The notes under the pieces were generated by a model. The model was given only the letters and a program-made list of their open reading frames with translations, was not told the DNA's origin and ran no database searches. A stretch of DNA of 64,000 nt from Colius striatus (taxonomy: Eukaryota > Chordata > Aves > Coliiformes > Coliidae): NCBI RefSeq assembly GCF_028858725.1, contig NC_084773.1:4454350-4518349 (forward strand), given 5' to 3'. Shown here piece by piece: positions 41,746 to 52,519 of this stretch. Position 1 is the first letter of the stretch. Each line of letters starts with the position of its first letter. The position numbers and the translations under genes are program-made.

Positions 41746-44070
41746 CAGGAGCCTCACATTCCCACCACTGCCTTTGCAACAGCAAAATCAGTTAAGCATC
41801 CACAATGCTGAGGAGAAATACAAAAGTCAGTTGCCTTCAGTTTGCTCAGTCAGGGAACTCTGATTCCCACCTGCACAAACACCCGGCTGGCACCACGGAC
41901 AGTGCAAGACCCTCCTCTTGGTTTCAGTCTATACTCACATGACCTTAATGCAACTGTGAAGCTACAAATGGGAGGTGACACAAACAAAACTCCTGGTGAC
42001 TAGAAACAGACCTTACAAACTGTCCCCTTTCTCACCTCAACGGTGAGTTACGCTCACTTGCTCCCTTTCAATGAAAGGAACATGCAAAAATGCCAGAAGG
42101 TGCCTACTGGATGATCAAAGGAGAAACTAACTGCTCAGGAGAGGGCCCTGACAGCATATCCCACTCATTCCAGTCCTGTGGCCATCAGGTAACATCCTCC
42201 TCCTCCTCACCAAGCCAAGGATGACTTCTCTACCATAAGTCCTTATTAGACAGGAAACAAAGACAATGCCGTGAAAAGGAGACTTCAGATCCACCTAATG
42301 AGCTCTAAGCAGGATGCCACAGGTTATTCACCATGCACCTGGAAACAGTTGTACTGAAAAAGCTGAGGAGGATATGAAACACTCTCTAATGCTATAAGAA
42401 GAAAAATCAACATCAGGACAACTCAAAAATAAACCAAACAAGAGTTTCATGCAGTTGAAACGGAACCACGATGTTATCTGGCTATATAGAGTTCCTACAA
42501 TCTTCCCACAAAGTACCACCTTCCTTCCAGCTCCAAAACAAAGCACTTACCTTAGGTCAGTGCTGAACTAACCCAGCCACAGAGAAATACTTCCCAATCT
42601 CAATAACAAGGAGCTTCCACACAGGATCAGGATATCCCTAATAGACTCATTACAGCGACAACATCCAATAACCAATCTATCTAATTCTAAGCCATGCCCA
42701 AGCTCCTGGTAGAATTTCTGTAAGAAGGAAATCAAAGTCCCAGCTCAGTGATATGGAACACAGTATTTTTCTCCCCCACTTAAAATCTGCCTGTATGCAC
42801 AAACACACTTGTGTGTACTGAGCTGTCATCAGCTACAGATGACACTTTCAGTACAAAGAGGCTTGCAAAGGACATTACAGCATATTATTTTGTGAGACAA
42901 GCTAACAAGCTTACAGACATAGGCCTACCAACTACAGAAATATTACATTAGGAATGAACAGGGCCCCCAAGCCCACTCTGTTCTGGCACCATTCAGTGCT
43001 TCATTAGCAAAGGTCAATCTTGAAAATCAGCTTTGGAAGCTCTGAATACCAAGTTAAAGCCAGGTGAACCTGAAAGGAGGAAAAGCAGATGGAGCTGAAA
43101 CACAGCAAGACAAGCTGAAATGAGACAGGCAGCAGATCCTAAAGCACATTGTTGCAAAGAAAAGAGATGGCCTTGCCAATTCAGAGCTCTAAGATGGAGG
43201 GACACAGAGCCTGTCACCAGCTGAAACGCAGAGGAGCTGAAAACCTCACAGGAGTCAGTACCACCTCCTCAAAACCAAGTCCTACATGGAAAGCCCCAGG
43301 GGAGGTTGGTAACGGTCCAGGTCTGCAGACCCATGAGCACATCCGTCCCTGGGGACTGCCAGGCCCCTTGCTGTGACCACCAGGACAGTCAGCCTTACCA
43401 GAGCCTGCCCACCTCTCCCCTCCCTGTGGGGCTGCCAGCACGCCAGGGTGCAGGAAGGGCCCCCAACCCCACCAGCTTCCTCACCATATTGGTTTCATGT
43501 TACCACCGTGGTTTGCCGAGTTCCTTTCTGCACACAGCTCCTGTAGAAGAGAAAGGCACAAAGGAAAGGGGACGTTCGATCTGCGTGCCGGGCACAGCCC
43601 TGGGCAGGGGCAGCACGGCCCTGCCCTGGCACCGTGCTGCCCTTCCTAAGCCCAGCTCCCACAGCTCGCCCCATGGCTCTCAGCCCCGGCCGTGGCGCAT
43701 ACGAGCCCCGCACAGCGAGGCACCGGGGTCTCAGTGCCCACCCCACGCACTCCGCGAACACGAGGCCGCGCCCGGCTGCCCCCGCCCCGGGGCCGCGCCT
43801 GCGATCCGCGCCCAGCGGCCCGCCCGTGGCTCTCTCCTCCCGGCACGGCTCTGGATCCCCCCACCTCGCCCCGATTCGCCCCAGGGCCGCGCCCGTGCCG
43901 CTCCGCGCCGGGCTCTCCCTTCCCCCCTCCCGGGGCCGCGCCCGGTTCTCTGCTCCCTCCCCTGACGGCAGCGCGCCCGCTCCTCGCTCCCTGCCCTCCC
44001 CTCACGGCAGCGGCTCGGCCCTCCCCCGCGCCCCGCAGCCTGCTGCGGGCCCCGGCGCGCTGGGGCTCAC

Positions 44071-44190
44071 CGGGCCGGCGCTGCCTGCCCAGCCGGGGGC
44101 TGGCGACACCGAGCCCCCCGCGCCGCCGCCGCTCGCCGCGGCCGCCGCTCCAATCAACAACAAGATGGCGGCGCCCGAGCGGGCGGAGCC
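44071..44190 (-). other. IP6K1: Probable IP6K1 untranslated exon 1
   Basis: Within the CpG island a good minus-strand donor (GCCCG|GTGAGCC) gives 44071 as the last exon base. The start is placed near the YY1-like motif AAGATGGCGGC (44163-44173 on plus), which often marks transcription starts. No reading frame is implied. Weaker alternative donors lie at about 43399 and 43485, so other first exons are possible. Confidence 0.5.
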
Positions 44191-44545
44191 CCGGTGCCGG
44201 CCGTCATAGCAACCGCGCCGTCCAACGCCCGCCCCGCCGCCCCCTGCGGCCAACCACGGCCGAGCCCCGCCCGGCGGGGCCGAGCCTCCCGCGCTGATAG
44301 GCCCAAACCGCCGTCACTCAAGCGCGGGGCTGCCCCGCCCCTCTCCGCGCGCGGACCGCCTCCGGACGGCCGCGCACGTTAGGCACACGTGACGCCGCTC
44401 CGCCGCCCCGCCTCCCCGCGGGCAGCGCCGTCTCATTGGCTGCCGCCGGGGGACCGCTGGGCCAATGGGAGCGAGCGGCGGGCCGGGCGGGTGTGGGTGC
44501 GGGCCCCGGCACGCGCCTCGCGCCTCAGCGCGGCGGCTGCGGCTG
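44140..44545. promoter_or_regulatory. CpG-island promoter of IP6K1
   Basis: This GC-rich block holds several promoter motifs: CCAAT boxes in both orientations (about 44150, 44433 and 44464), an E-box CACGTGAC (44386-44393) of the USF/MiT type, an RFX-like half site GTCATAGCAAC (44203-44213), and YY1-type AAGATGGCGGC. Motifs facing both ways suggest bidirectional firing, but I see no protein gene on plus between here and CDHR4; the plus-strand ATG at 44165 opens only 14 codons. Confidence 0.6.
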
Positions 44546-44552
44546 CGGCCCC

Positions 44553-44592
44553 CGGGACGGGACGGGACGGGACGGGACGGGACGGGACGGGC
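44553..44592 (+). repeat. (GGGAC)n short pentamer run
   Basis: Eight or so GGGAC units in a row, directly before the longer pentamer array and sharing its five-base period. Confidence 0.9.
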
Positions 44593-44605
44593 CGAGCGGG
44601 GCGGG

Positions 44606-45655
44606 ACAGCACAGCCCAGCACAGGACAGCACAGCACAGGACAGCACAGCACAGCACAGCCCAGCACAGGAGAGCACAGGACAGGACAGCCCAGGACAGC
44701 CCAGGACAGCACAGCCCAGCACAGCACAGGACAACCCAGCACAGGACAGCCCAGCACAGGACAGCACAGCCCAGCACAGGACAGCCCAGCACAGGACAGC
44801 ACAGCACAGCACAGGACAGGACAGCACAGCACAGGACAGGACAGCACAGCACAGGACAGGACAGCCCAGCACAGGACAGCCCAGCACAGCCCAGCACAGC
44901 CCAGCACAGGACAGCACAGCACAGCACAGCACAGGACAGGACAGCCCAGGACAGCACAGCCCAGGACAGCACAGCCCAGGACAGCACAGCCCAGGACAGC
45001 ACAGCACAGGACAGGACAGCACAGGACAGCACAGGACAGGACAGGACAGCACAGGACAGGACAGCCCAGCACAGGACAGCACAGCACAGCACAGGACAGG
45101 ACAGCACAGCACAGGACAGGACAGCACAGCACAGGACAGGACAGCCCAGCACAGGACAGCCCAGCACAGCACAGCACAGCCCAGGACAGGACAGCACAGC
45201 ACAGCACAGCACAGGACAGGACAGCCCAGGACAGCACAGCCCAGGACAGCACAGCCCAGGACAGCACAGCACAGGACAGGACAGCACAGGACAGCACAGG
45301 ACAGGACAGGACAGCACAGGACAGGACAGCCCAGGACAGCACAGCCCAGCACAGCACAGGACAGCACAGCACAGGACAGCACAGCACAGGACAGCCCAGC
45401 ACAGCACAGCCCAGCACAGGACAGCACAGCCCAGCACAGGACAGCACAGCCCAGCACAGGACAGCCCAGGAGAGCCCAGCCCAGCACAGCACAGCCCAGC
45501 ACAGGACAGCCCAGCACAGCCCAGCCCAGCACAGCCCAGCCCAGCACAGGACAGCCCAGCACAGGACAGCACAGCACAGCCCAGGACAGCTCAGCCCAGC
45601 CCAGCCCAGCCCAGCCAGGCCCAGCCCAGCGCAGCCCAGCGCAGCCCATCACAGT
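44606..45655 (+). repeat. 1,050-bp pentamer satellite, mainly ACAGC/ACAGG/CCAGC/CCAGG
   Basis: About 210 consecutive five-base units follow the pattern (A/C)CAG(C/G). Register is kept without a single insertion or deletion from 44606 to past 45640. The plus strand has no T from 44545 to 45590. A higher-order duplication is visible: the unit order beginning at 45001 repeats at 45266, an offset of 265 bases. Since every stop codon on either strand needs a T (or its complement) on plus, all six frames stay open; open frames of 375 to 480 codons here are therefore not genes. Confidence 0.95.
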
Positions 45656-46010
45656 CGCGGGACCGAGCCGGCCGCCCCCCGCTGCCGCCCGGCCTCTCCA
45701 GCTGCCCGGGACACACGGCAGGACGGCTGCTTGTCCACCCCGGCTTTCATTCCCGACGGGGGCACGGTGCCGGTGCGCTCGGAGTGAGGGACCCCAGGGA
45801 GAGTCGCACGCGTGACCGCTCCCCGCCGTGACCCTTCACAGCTGCCTCCCCGCTGCTCTCCCCGCCTCTCAGCCACCCGCTCCGCAGCCCGCTCTCTCTC
45901 TGTACCCGCGGCGCTGCGTCCCGCTGCGCGGCCCTTTGACATTCAGGCAGCCGCCGTCGCGCCTGTCCCCGCGGCCCGGCTCCTTCAAACGCTGCTGCCG
46001 CTCGCCTGGC
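45656..46010. other. GC-rich spacer, nothing recognised
   Basis: Between the pentamer array and the 26-bp repeat I see no exon, repeat or clear promoter, only GC-rich sequence. Confidence 0.5.
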
Positions 46011-46190
46011 GCGGCTCACCCCCGCACCTAACCCCTGCGGCTCACCCCCGCACCTAACCCCTGCGGCTCACCCCCGCACCTAACCCCTGCGGCTCACCCC
46101 CGCACCTAACCCCTGCGGCTCACCCTTGCACCTAACCCCTGCGGCTCACCCCGCACCTAACCCCTGCGGCTCACCCCCGCACCTAACCCC
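46011..46190. repeat. 26-bp tandem repeat, seven copies
   Basis: Units begin GCGGCTCACCCCCGCACCTA and start at 46011, 46037, 46063, 46089, 46115, 46141 and 46166; one is a base short. Each unit holds CCTAACCCC, close to the telomere motif CCCTAA but not in tandem with it. Copies are nearly identical. It lies beyond the CDHR4 3' end. Confidence 0.95.
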
Positions 46191-46560
46191 TGCGGCTGAC
46201 CCCCGCTGTAACCCGGCAGGTCGCGCCTCCCTGCGCACCCGCTAATTCACTTTTCCTCCCAACTAAGAAACCTGAATCACCCGCGATTGCGTTTTCTCGC
46301 CTCCGATCACAGCTCCCTGCAGGAACGCCCCGGCTGGGTCACAGCCAGAGCCTGCGGAGCCGCCGCCGCCGCGGCCGCACCAGCCGCTGCCAAAGCACGT
46401 TGTTTTTGCAGTGCCAGCCCCAGGCCGGGGCTGCAGTCACTGCCATTCTGGTCCCGGGTCGTGCCACCCGCGTCCCTCACTGGTGACCAGCACAGCAGGA
46501 CAGCCACCAGCCCGGCCACAGCACTGCCTACAGCAATCACAGCAGCGGGTGCAAACTCTG
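46191..46560. other. Intergenic sequence downstream of CDHR4
   Basis: GC-rich sequence with a short run of GCC triplets at 46358-46380. No gene is seen. Confidence 0.5.
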
Positions 46561-46566
46561 GCACCG

Positions 46567-46572
46567 TTTATT
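46567..46572 (-). terminator. CDHR4 poly(A) signal AATAAA
   Basis: TTTATT on plus reads AATAAA on minus, about 160 bases beyond the CDHR4 stop, a sensible distance for a short 3' UTR. Confidence 0.65.
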
Positions 46573-46729
46573 GGGTCTGTGCTGGCTGAGGAGGCTCAGG
46601 GACGGGCTCACTCTGTGCGGGGCAGGTTTGACCACAAAGGAGAGGTCTCCTCCTGGGTCTGAGGGCCATGCCAGGTGTCTGCTAGTGCCCGGGGCTCTGC
46701 CTGGGGAGCCTGTCACCGTGGCAAGCTGC

Positions 46730-49700
46730 TCACATCCAGCGCCGTGCCCCAGTCACACTGTTGAAGAGATAGTCCCTGCCAGTACCTGGGATGGGAAGCA
46801 GCACTCAGCCATTGTCCCACGGACAATGCCCAGGCATCACTGCCTGGTGCTCATCTCTGCCATCCCCAGACCCCTCTGCCCTGAGGGACAAAGTCCACTC
46901 ACCCGGGTCCTGGGCACGGCCGTCGAACTGCCCCTGTTTGGAGGAGAGATGGGAGAGAGTGCTGGGGGCGCCAGGGCTCCCTCCCATGCCATCAGTGAGA
47001 CATCCACTCTCACTGCCATGGCACACACTTACCAGGCTGCTGGCACGGGGGTGGCCCCACTCCTCCTCACCCCTGCTCCTCTCTGCCTTGTCCCAGGTGC
47101 TGCAGAGGGAAGAGGGGGCAAAGAGGGGACATGCTGTCAGCGAAAAGCCCCTGGCCTCAACTCCAAGGGATGCTGCCAGGAAGGGGTTGCCAGCCAGGCT
47201 TTGTACTGCCAGCTCTGCCTGGCTGAGCCCATCACTCACCTACCTGATTGTCCTCTTACCCAGCCCATGTGTCCCCTGGGCACTGAAGGGGATTGCATCA
47301 GGGGCTGTGCTCCCCAAGCACCACCACCTTTCATTGATGCCTGAAGGCATCAGGCTGGTCTGACACCACATCCACTTGGCCCACATGCTGGCACACACCC
47401 TTCTTGCGCTCAGAAGATGCTCTGCAGGGGGATCTGCAGCCCTCCTAGTGCCAGGACCACCTGCAGGGACTGAGTCTTCTCCCTTGTATAGTCACTACAG
47501 CCTCAATGCCTCCAAGCAGTGTGTCTCCAGCCTCACCAATGAACGTGAATCCAGCTGTGCATCATCCCAGAGCAGTTACAGCACTGGAGGTGGCTGTTAT
47601 CCTGCCAGCAGGTTTGCTCACCTCATCCTCACCTCTTCCTCACCTCCTCCTCACTGTGCAGATGCCCAGCACAGGCTGGGCCAGCTCCAGCATCTCCTCA
47701 GGGTGCCTCTCTGACGTCTGTCACCCCTCATCCATCCTCCCAGGGGAGCACAGCCTGCTCGCTTCCTCCCAGGAAGCTTTCCCTATCAAACTGGATCTCC
47801 CCTGGTGCCCTGCAGCAGGCAGCAGCACCAGCGCAGTGCATCCCACCCTGCCCATTGCAGAGCTTGTGCCCCAGCTCAGCCACCAACACGGCTGTCCCCC
47901 AGCCAAATCACCGTCTCTGCACCCGTGGCTCCAGCCACCACTGTGCCCTTGCCCTGGAGTACAGACGGCTCCCTGGCACAGCAACGCACAGCCACAGGTG
48001 GGGTTTGTTAAACACCCCTCACATGCTGCATCTCCCCAGCTGCCTGAGAGGATGCCATAGGAGCCTGTGCCAACATGAACAGCTGCCTCTCGTTGCTGAT
48101 ACGATCACTCCGGCTGTGCAGCACCCACCTCTTGCCCAGGAGCAGCTTGCCAGGGTCTCGGTTGCTGCAGGAGGAGCAGAGGGCAGCTGTAAGCCCCTGG
48201 TTTTGCTTGCCATGCCACGCCATGCCACGCCACGCCATGCCATGCCATGCCATAGGGCCAGAGCTCACCTGCACAGCAGGCTCCGGGCCATGCAGCCCAG
48301 GATGGCCAGCAACAAGGTGCCAGAGACGGTGAGCACTGCCACGAACCAGGCTGGTGGGTGCCACACCGCCTCTGACCGCATGACAACCAGCGGCTCCTTC
48401 TGCCGTGTCTGCAGAGGCAGTGGGGTGAGGGGCACACAGAGGCTGGGGGTCTGCCACTCCCGGGAACACCACCCAGGCAGTGGGCTCTGCTCACCGTGTG
48501 CCGGGTGGTGGTGCTGGGTGGCACTGGGGTGCTGCGGGGGGTGACGTGCACCACCAGTGCCACCACCGTGCTGTGGCGGGGGACACCGTGGCTGCTCCAC
48601 ACCTCCACCAGCAGCACAAAGGTGCGGGGCTCAGCTAAGTCACCGGGCAGGAGAGAGATCGTGCTCCCCTCCAGCCGAAAACGTCCGTCCTCGTTGCCTG
48701 GACAAGACGGTGTGCTCAGTGCCACACCGCGGTGGGGAGCTGGGTTGTGCCGTGGCACGGCCACTCCTTACCTCCAGTGATGGCATACGCCAGCGCGGCA
48801 CTGTCGGGGCTGCCCTGGCACGCCAGGCGGGTGACAGGCTGGCGGCCGCTCACCGCAGCCGTGACCCGCAGCTCCTGCACCTCGGGGGTGCACAGCGGTG
48901 CCCGGTTCGGCACGGCCTGCCGGGAGCGGGGCGAGGCGGTGTGGCACCCGCGGGGCTGGCACGCACCGCGCCTCCCCCGCCGCGCCCGCGCTCGCACCTG
49001 CAGGCGCACGGCCACGCTGCACAGGCAGCTCCGCCGCTCCGCCGGGTCCAGGTCGTTGTGGGTGTCTGTCAGCCGCACCGTCAGCCTGTAGCTCTTGTGC
49101 CGCTGCGAGTCCAGGGGTCCCGCCACGCGGATCTCGCCTGCAGGGCGGCACGAGCTGATGGGCACCTGCGGGTGACTGGGATGCGGTGGCGGCTGTGCAG
49201 AGGGCCGGGCGCTCACCGGTGCGTGTGTCGATGGAGAAGGGCTGTGCGGGGCCAGAGTCCCCCTCCAGGCTGTACTCGAGGCTGTTCAGTGGGTAATCGC
49301 TGTCGGTGCCAGCCACACGCCCCACAATGCTGCCGAAAACCGCTGTCTCCAGCACGGTGAAGACGGTATCATTGGGGCACACCGGTGTGAATTCATTGAC
49401 GGGCGTCACCATCACTAGCACGGGCACGCGGGCTGTGAGGCACAAGCCGACTCAGCCACGCTGGCACTACCCTACACCCTGCACTGCGTTGGGCATGCTT
49501 GCCCTGGACAGGCTGGGGGATATGGGGACAGTGGCACTAGCCCCGGGGTGGGTGTCTAATGGGGCAACAGGGGGGAAAAGTTTTCCCTGTGATCCGCTGG
49601 GTTTGGGGCCAGGAAAGGGGCATTTCACACCCCTCAGACCTCCCTCATCACATCCTGTGGGGTCTTGGGCACTCACTGCTCTGTGGGGGCTGCCCTCCTG

Positions 49701-52519
49701 CCGTCACCACGATGCTGGCTGTGAACTGGAAGCCCACAGCAAGTGCATCCTCCGAGTCATAGTCCAAGGTAGTGTTGACCTGCCAAGCCAGGGGAGGCAA
49801 GAAGGTCAGGTAGAGCCAAAGTGCCCTGCAAAAGCTGGGGTGTCCCACAAAGCTGGGGGTATCTGCAAAGCTGCAATGTCAGGGGAGTAGGAGGGGGGGA
49901 ATAGGGGCAGAGGGGCAATGGGCAGGCATTCCTGGGGAGCCCTGGCCCGGGACTTGGCGTGATGGCACATGTCAGAGAATCCTCAGCGTCCTGCTGGGTC
50001 TGGGCTCGCCAGCTGCCTGGGTGCTGCCCGCAGCCCCGCTCACCTGCAGCCGCGGCCCCTCCATGCGGAAGCGGGAGCAGAAGGCAGATGGCCCCTCGAG
50101 GGCATAGCGCAGACGGCCCTCGGTGCCAGCAGAGTCGGTGCACCTCAGCGTCACCAGCGTGCTGCCGGGGGACACCGTCTCGGGCACCCGGGACCTGCGG
50201 TGGGACAGCCAGTGGCTCAGCTTCTCTTCTGGACACAGACAGGCATCCCCAGCACCACGCTTCTGCGCCGAACCGTACACGGCAATGGCTGGGATGCACC
50301 TCAGCCCCCGCCGGTCTGTCCCCTGCACGGTGATGTTGAGCAAGGTGGTGGCGTGGTCAGCGGGGTGCAGCAAGTTGTAAGCCTGGATGAGGAGCTGTGT
50401 GTGGGCAGCTTCCAGCCGGCGGGTGCTGCGGATCTCACCCGTCACTGCGGGAGAAGGCACAGCCTCGTGACAGGCACGGCACGGGGGCAGGGTGGCCCTG
50501 AGGACCCCCAGCGCCCCGCTCACCTTCATCGATGGTGAAGAGTGCGGGTGCCAGGGGAGCCAGGATGGCATAGCGGACATTGTCACCGCTGGCACGGACG
50601 CGTGTGACCACCTTCAAGGGTCCAGTGCCCTCTGGCACTGTCACAGCCTGCTGTGGCTCGCTGCAGGCAAGGCAGGCAGCGTGGTGTGGCCTGGTGCCAC
50701 CAGCATCCCCCTCCCAGCCCAGCTCCACTCACAGGAAGGTGATACGGGGACGGCGTGATGGTAGCACTTCCACCGTCACGACCCCGCTACAGTTGTGCCC
50801 GTGGCGGTCCATTACCTCAATCTCCAGCCTGAATGTCTGCAGGGCAGTGCCAAGGCAGCCATGGGACAGCCCTGAGTGGCACTCGGGACAGGGAGGGGAC
50901 AGGGGTGGAGACAGAGACAGGAGTGGGACATGGATGAGAATGGGACTTGGAGCAGGAACAGGAGTAGGAAGAAGGTTGGAGAAGATGATGAGGACAAGCT
51001 GGAGACTGGAGTGGGGATGGGAACAGGGACAGAGATGAGGACAGGGATGACTCGAGGCGCAGAAGACAGAGTGGGGATAAGGACAGGGCTGGAGCACTCC
51101 CAGGGCTGCAGGGAGACAGGAGCCCAAAGGAGGAGCAGAATGTGGAGAGCTGCAGGCAGTGCCAGTGAGGGGCTAAGCCCAGGCAGGCTGACAGGTGGCT
51201 GTGACAGCCTCAGGACTCTGGTGCCCACCTGGTTGTCCTTGCTGGGGTCAAAGCCGCCGGCAGGCGCCAGTACGAGGCCATGGCGGGTGAGAGTGAGTGG
51301 TGTGTCATGGTTTCGGAGTCTGAACTGTAGAGACACAGATGGTGGGACCCTCCATGCCTTGGGTTGCATTATGTCCAAGGCTGCTCCCGCCCATGGGGAC
51401 TGCAGGCCGCTGGTGCAGCTGCCACTCACCGTCAGCCCGCCGAGTGGCTGCGGCAGCACCACGTACAAGAGCTCCCGGGGTGCCACATCCGCCAGCACCT
51501 TCACCACATCTCCCCCTGCAGCGCAGTGTGGCTGTGAGAGCCCAGTGCCAGCTGGCACCCACGGGCCCTGCTGCCCCATGTTCCTACCCACGCTGGCAAA
51601 GGGGCCGTCACAGCGCAGCACCTGCCCTGCCTCCACCTTGACAAAGAGCCGCTCTTCAACCGCATCCTCGCCGGGACAGGCGGCCCAGACAGTGAGGTTG
51701 TACAGGTTCACCCGGCGGGCATCGAGCTCTGCACCGGCACGCAGTGTCACCTGCGGCAGGGACACGGTGCTCAGCGGGTGCCCGGTGCCTCCTGCCCTGG
51801 TCCCTGCCCCCAGTCGCACCTCTGCCTGAAACGTGGTGGTGGCCGTGGGGTCAGCACTTATGGCGACGGGGTTGAAGGGGTGGCCGGGCTCGATGCCACG
51901 GAGGCTGACGTCGGGGCTGCCACTCGTGTTGCTACAGGACACAGTCACCTCCGCGACACGGGTGCCTGGCTCGGCGTCCTCGCTCAGGGTCACCACGCGT
52001 GGCAGCCCAAGCAGCGCTGGTGGGACACCCCAGGCATCGGCCTCACTCCTGGCCAGCGCCACGGACAGCTTCCCTGCCGTGCTTATGGAGCTCTGCTCCT
52101 GTACCCGTACGGGCACACATCTTCCTGGCCCAGGGCACGCTGCTCTTACCTGATGCTCTGACAAAAGTCCCTGCAAAGAGGAGAGTATCACCCCAGCAAT
52201 GCCCTGGACAGGCCCCAGAGACAACCCAGTGGTTGCCCCAGTGGCATCCCCAGGATGCCCCAGCGATGCCCCAAGCCAGTCCAGCAATGCCCCTTCCGTG
52301 CCTGAACGCAGCCAGGCAGCCACCAGCCCCTCTGCCCATCCTGGGGTAAGCTCCAGCACATGGGGGAAACCAAGGCGGGGCCTTTCCCCTGTCCTCCTTC
52401 TCTTGGCCCTCCACCCAGGCTCTGGCAAAGTGTGCTCCCGACTCTGTGAGCCTGAAGTGCCTACCTGGGGCATGGAGGCTGAGGAGGAGGAGGAAGGTGA
52501 AGCGTCTGTGCATGCCCAT
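46730..52519 (-). CDS. CDHR4: CDHR4, cadherin-related family member 4
   Basis: Atypical single-pass cadherin. Twenty exons in transcript order: 52465-52519, 52150-52170, 51820-52016, 51588-51750, 51430-51515, 51229-51324, 50733-50836, 50524-50660, 50279-50444, 50044-50194, 49677-49779, 49217-49432, 48998-49137, 48772-48916, 48495-48697, 48269-48408, 48129-48164, 47033-47099, 46903-46933, 46730-46785; 2313 nt, 770 aa (human 788). A signal peptide (MHRRFTFLLLLSLHAP; an ATG two codons earlier is also possible) is followed by cadherin repeats, a membrane segment (WFVAVLTVSGTLLLAILGC) and a short tail. Family matches include PVLVMVTPVNEF and the tail FDGRAQD..TGRDYLFN..TGARRW. Where human has the calcium-linker DVNDHAP, this protein has AVPNRAP. 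Two exons are only 21 and 31 bp. Human CDHR4 marks ciliated cells (from memory). Confidence 0.93.
47100..48128 (-). other. CDHR4 intron (1.0 kb), longest of the gene
   Basis: The exon pair around it joins in phase (AG + C) and gives a tail of human-like length, so no exon is needed inside. Some short stretches with acceptor-like and donor-like borders occur (for example 47640-47715 and 47728-47815) but they break frame or lack a usable donor. Confidence 0.6.
48207..48254. repeat. (CATGC/CACGC)n microsatellite in CDHR4 intron
   Basis: About ten pentamers of CATGC or CACGC, starting a few bases inside the intron after the transmembrane exon donor. Confidence 0.9.
50870..51130. repeat. Purine-rich stretch in CDHR4 intron
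   Basis: The plus strand is mostly A and G, with GACAGG- and GGGAC-like words repeated irregularly, so the transcribed sense of CDHR4 is a long C/T-rich intron segment. It is degenerate, with no fixed period. Confidence 0.6.

Larger units (their letters stand above)
15053..44070 (-). other. IP6K1 intron 1 (29 kb), no other gene seen
   Basis: A long, comparatively A/T-rich intron. I searched both strands for exons with splice borders, RNA genes and long frames and found no convincing gene; open frames are short and show no family resemblance. It contains three CR1 fragments (described separately), a short AT dinucleotide run near 35450-35470, a two-copy TTAGGG motif at 18377-18388, and a tRNA-like relic near 17245-17345. 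Enhancers may be present but cannot be recognised from one sequence. Confidence 0.7.

Noticed and set aside
15053-43500. Many 60 to 190-codon frames in IP6K1 intron 1 as nested genes
   Set aside because: Length expected by chance, no family resemblance; several coincide with CR1 fragments.
44165-44209. Plus-strand start ATGGCGGCG in the IP6K1 promoter as a new gene
   Set aside because: Closes after 14 codons with no donor; more likely a YY1-type promoter motif.
44389-45831. Open frames of 375 to 480 codons on both strands, rich in Ala/Gln/His or Cys/Val/Leu
   Set aside because: They are a forced result of T-free pentamers, appear in every frame, lack splice or family signals, and are not proteins.
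46571-47363. Plus-strand frames of 190 to 257 codons opposite the CDHR4 3' exons
   Set aside because: Antisense shadow of CDHR4 exons and intron without splice or family support.
47640-47815. Possible extra CDHR4 tail exons
   Set aside because: One runs into a stop before any donor and the other does not fit phase; joining 48129 directly to 47099 gives a human-like tail.
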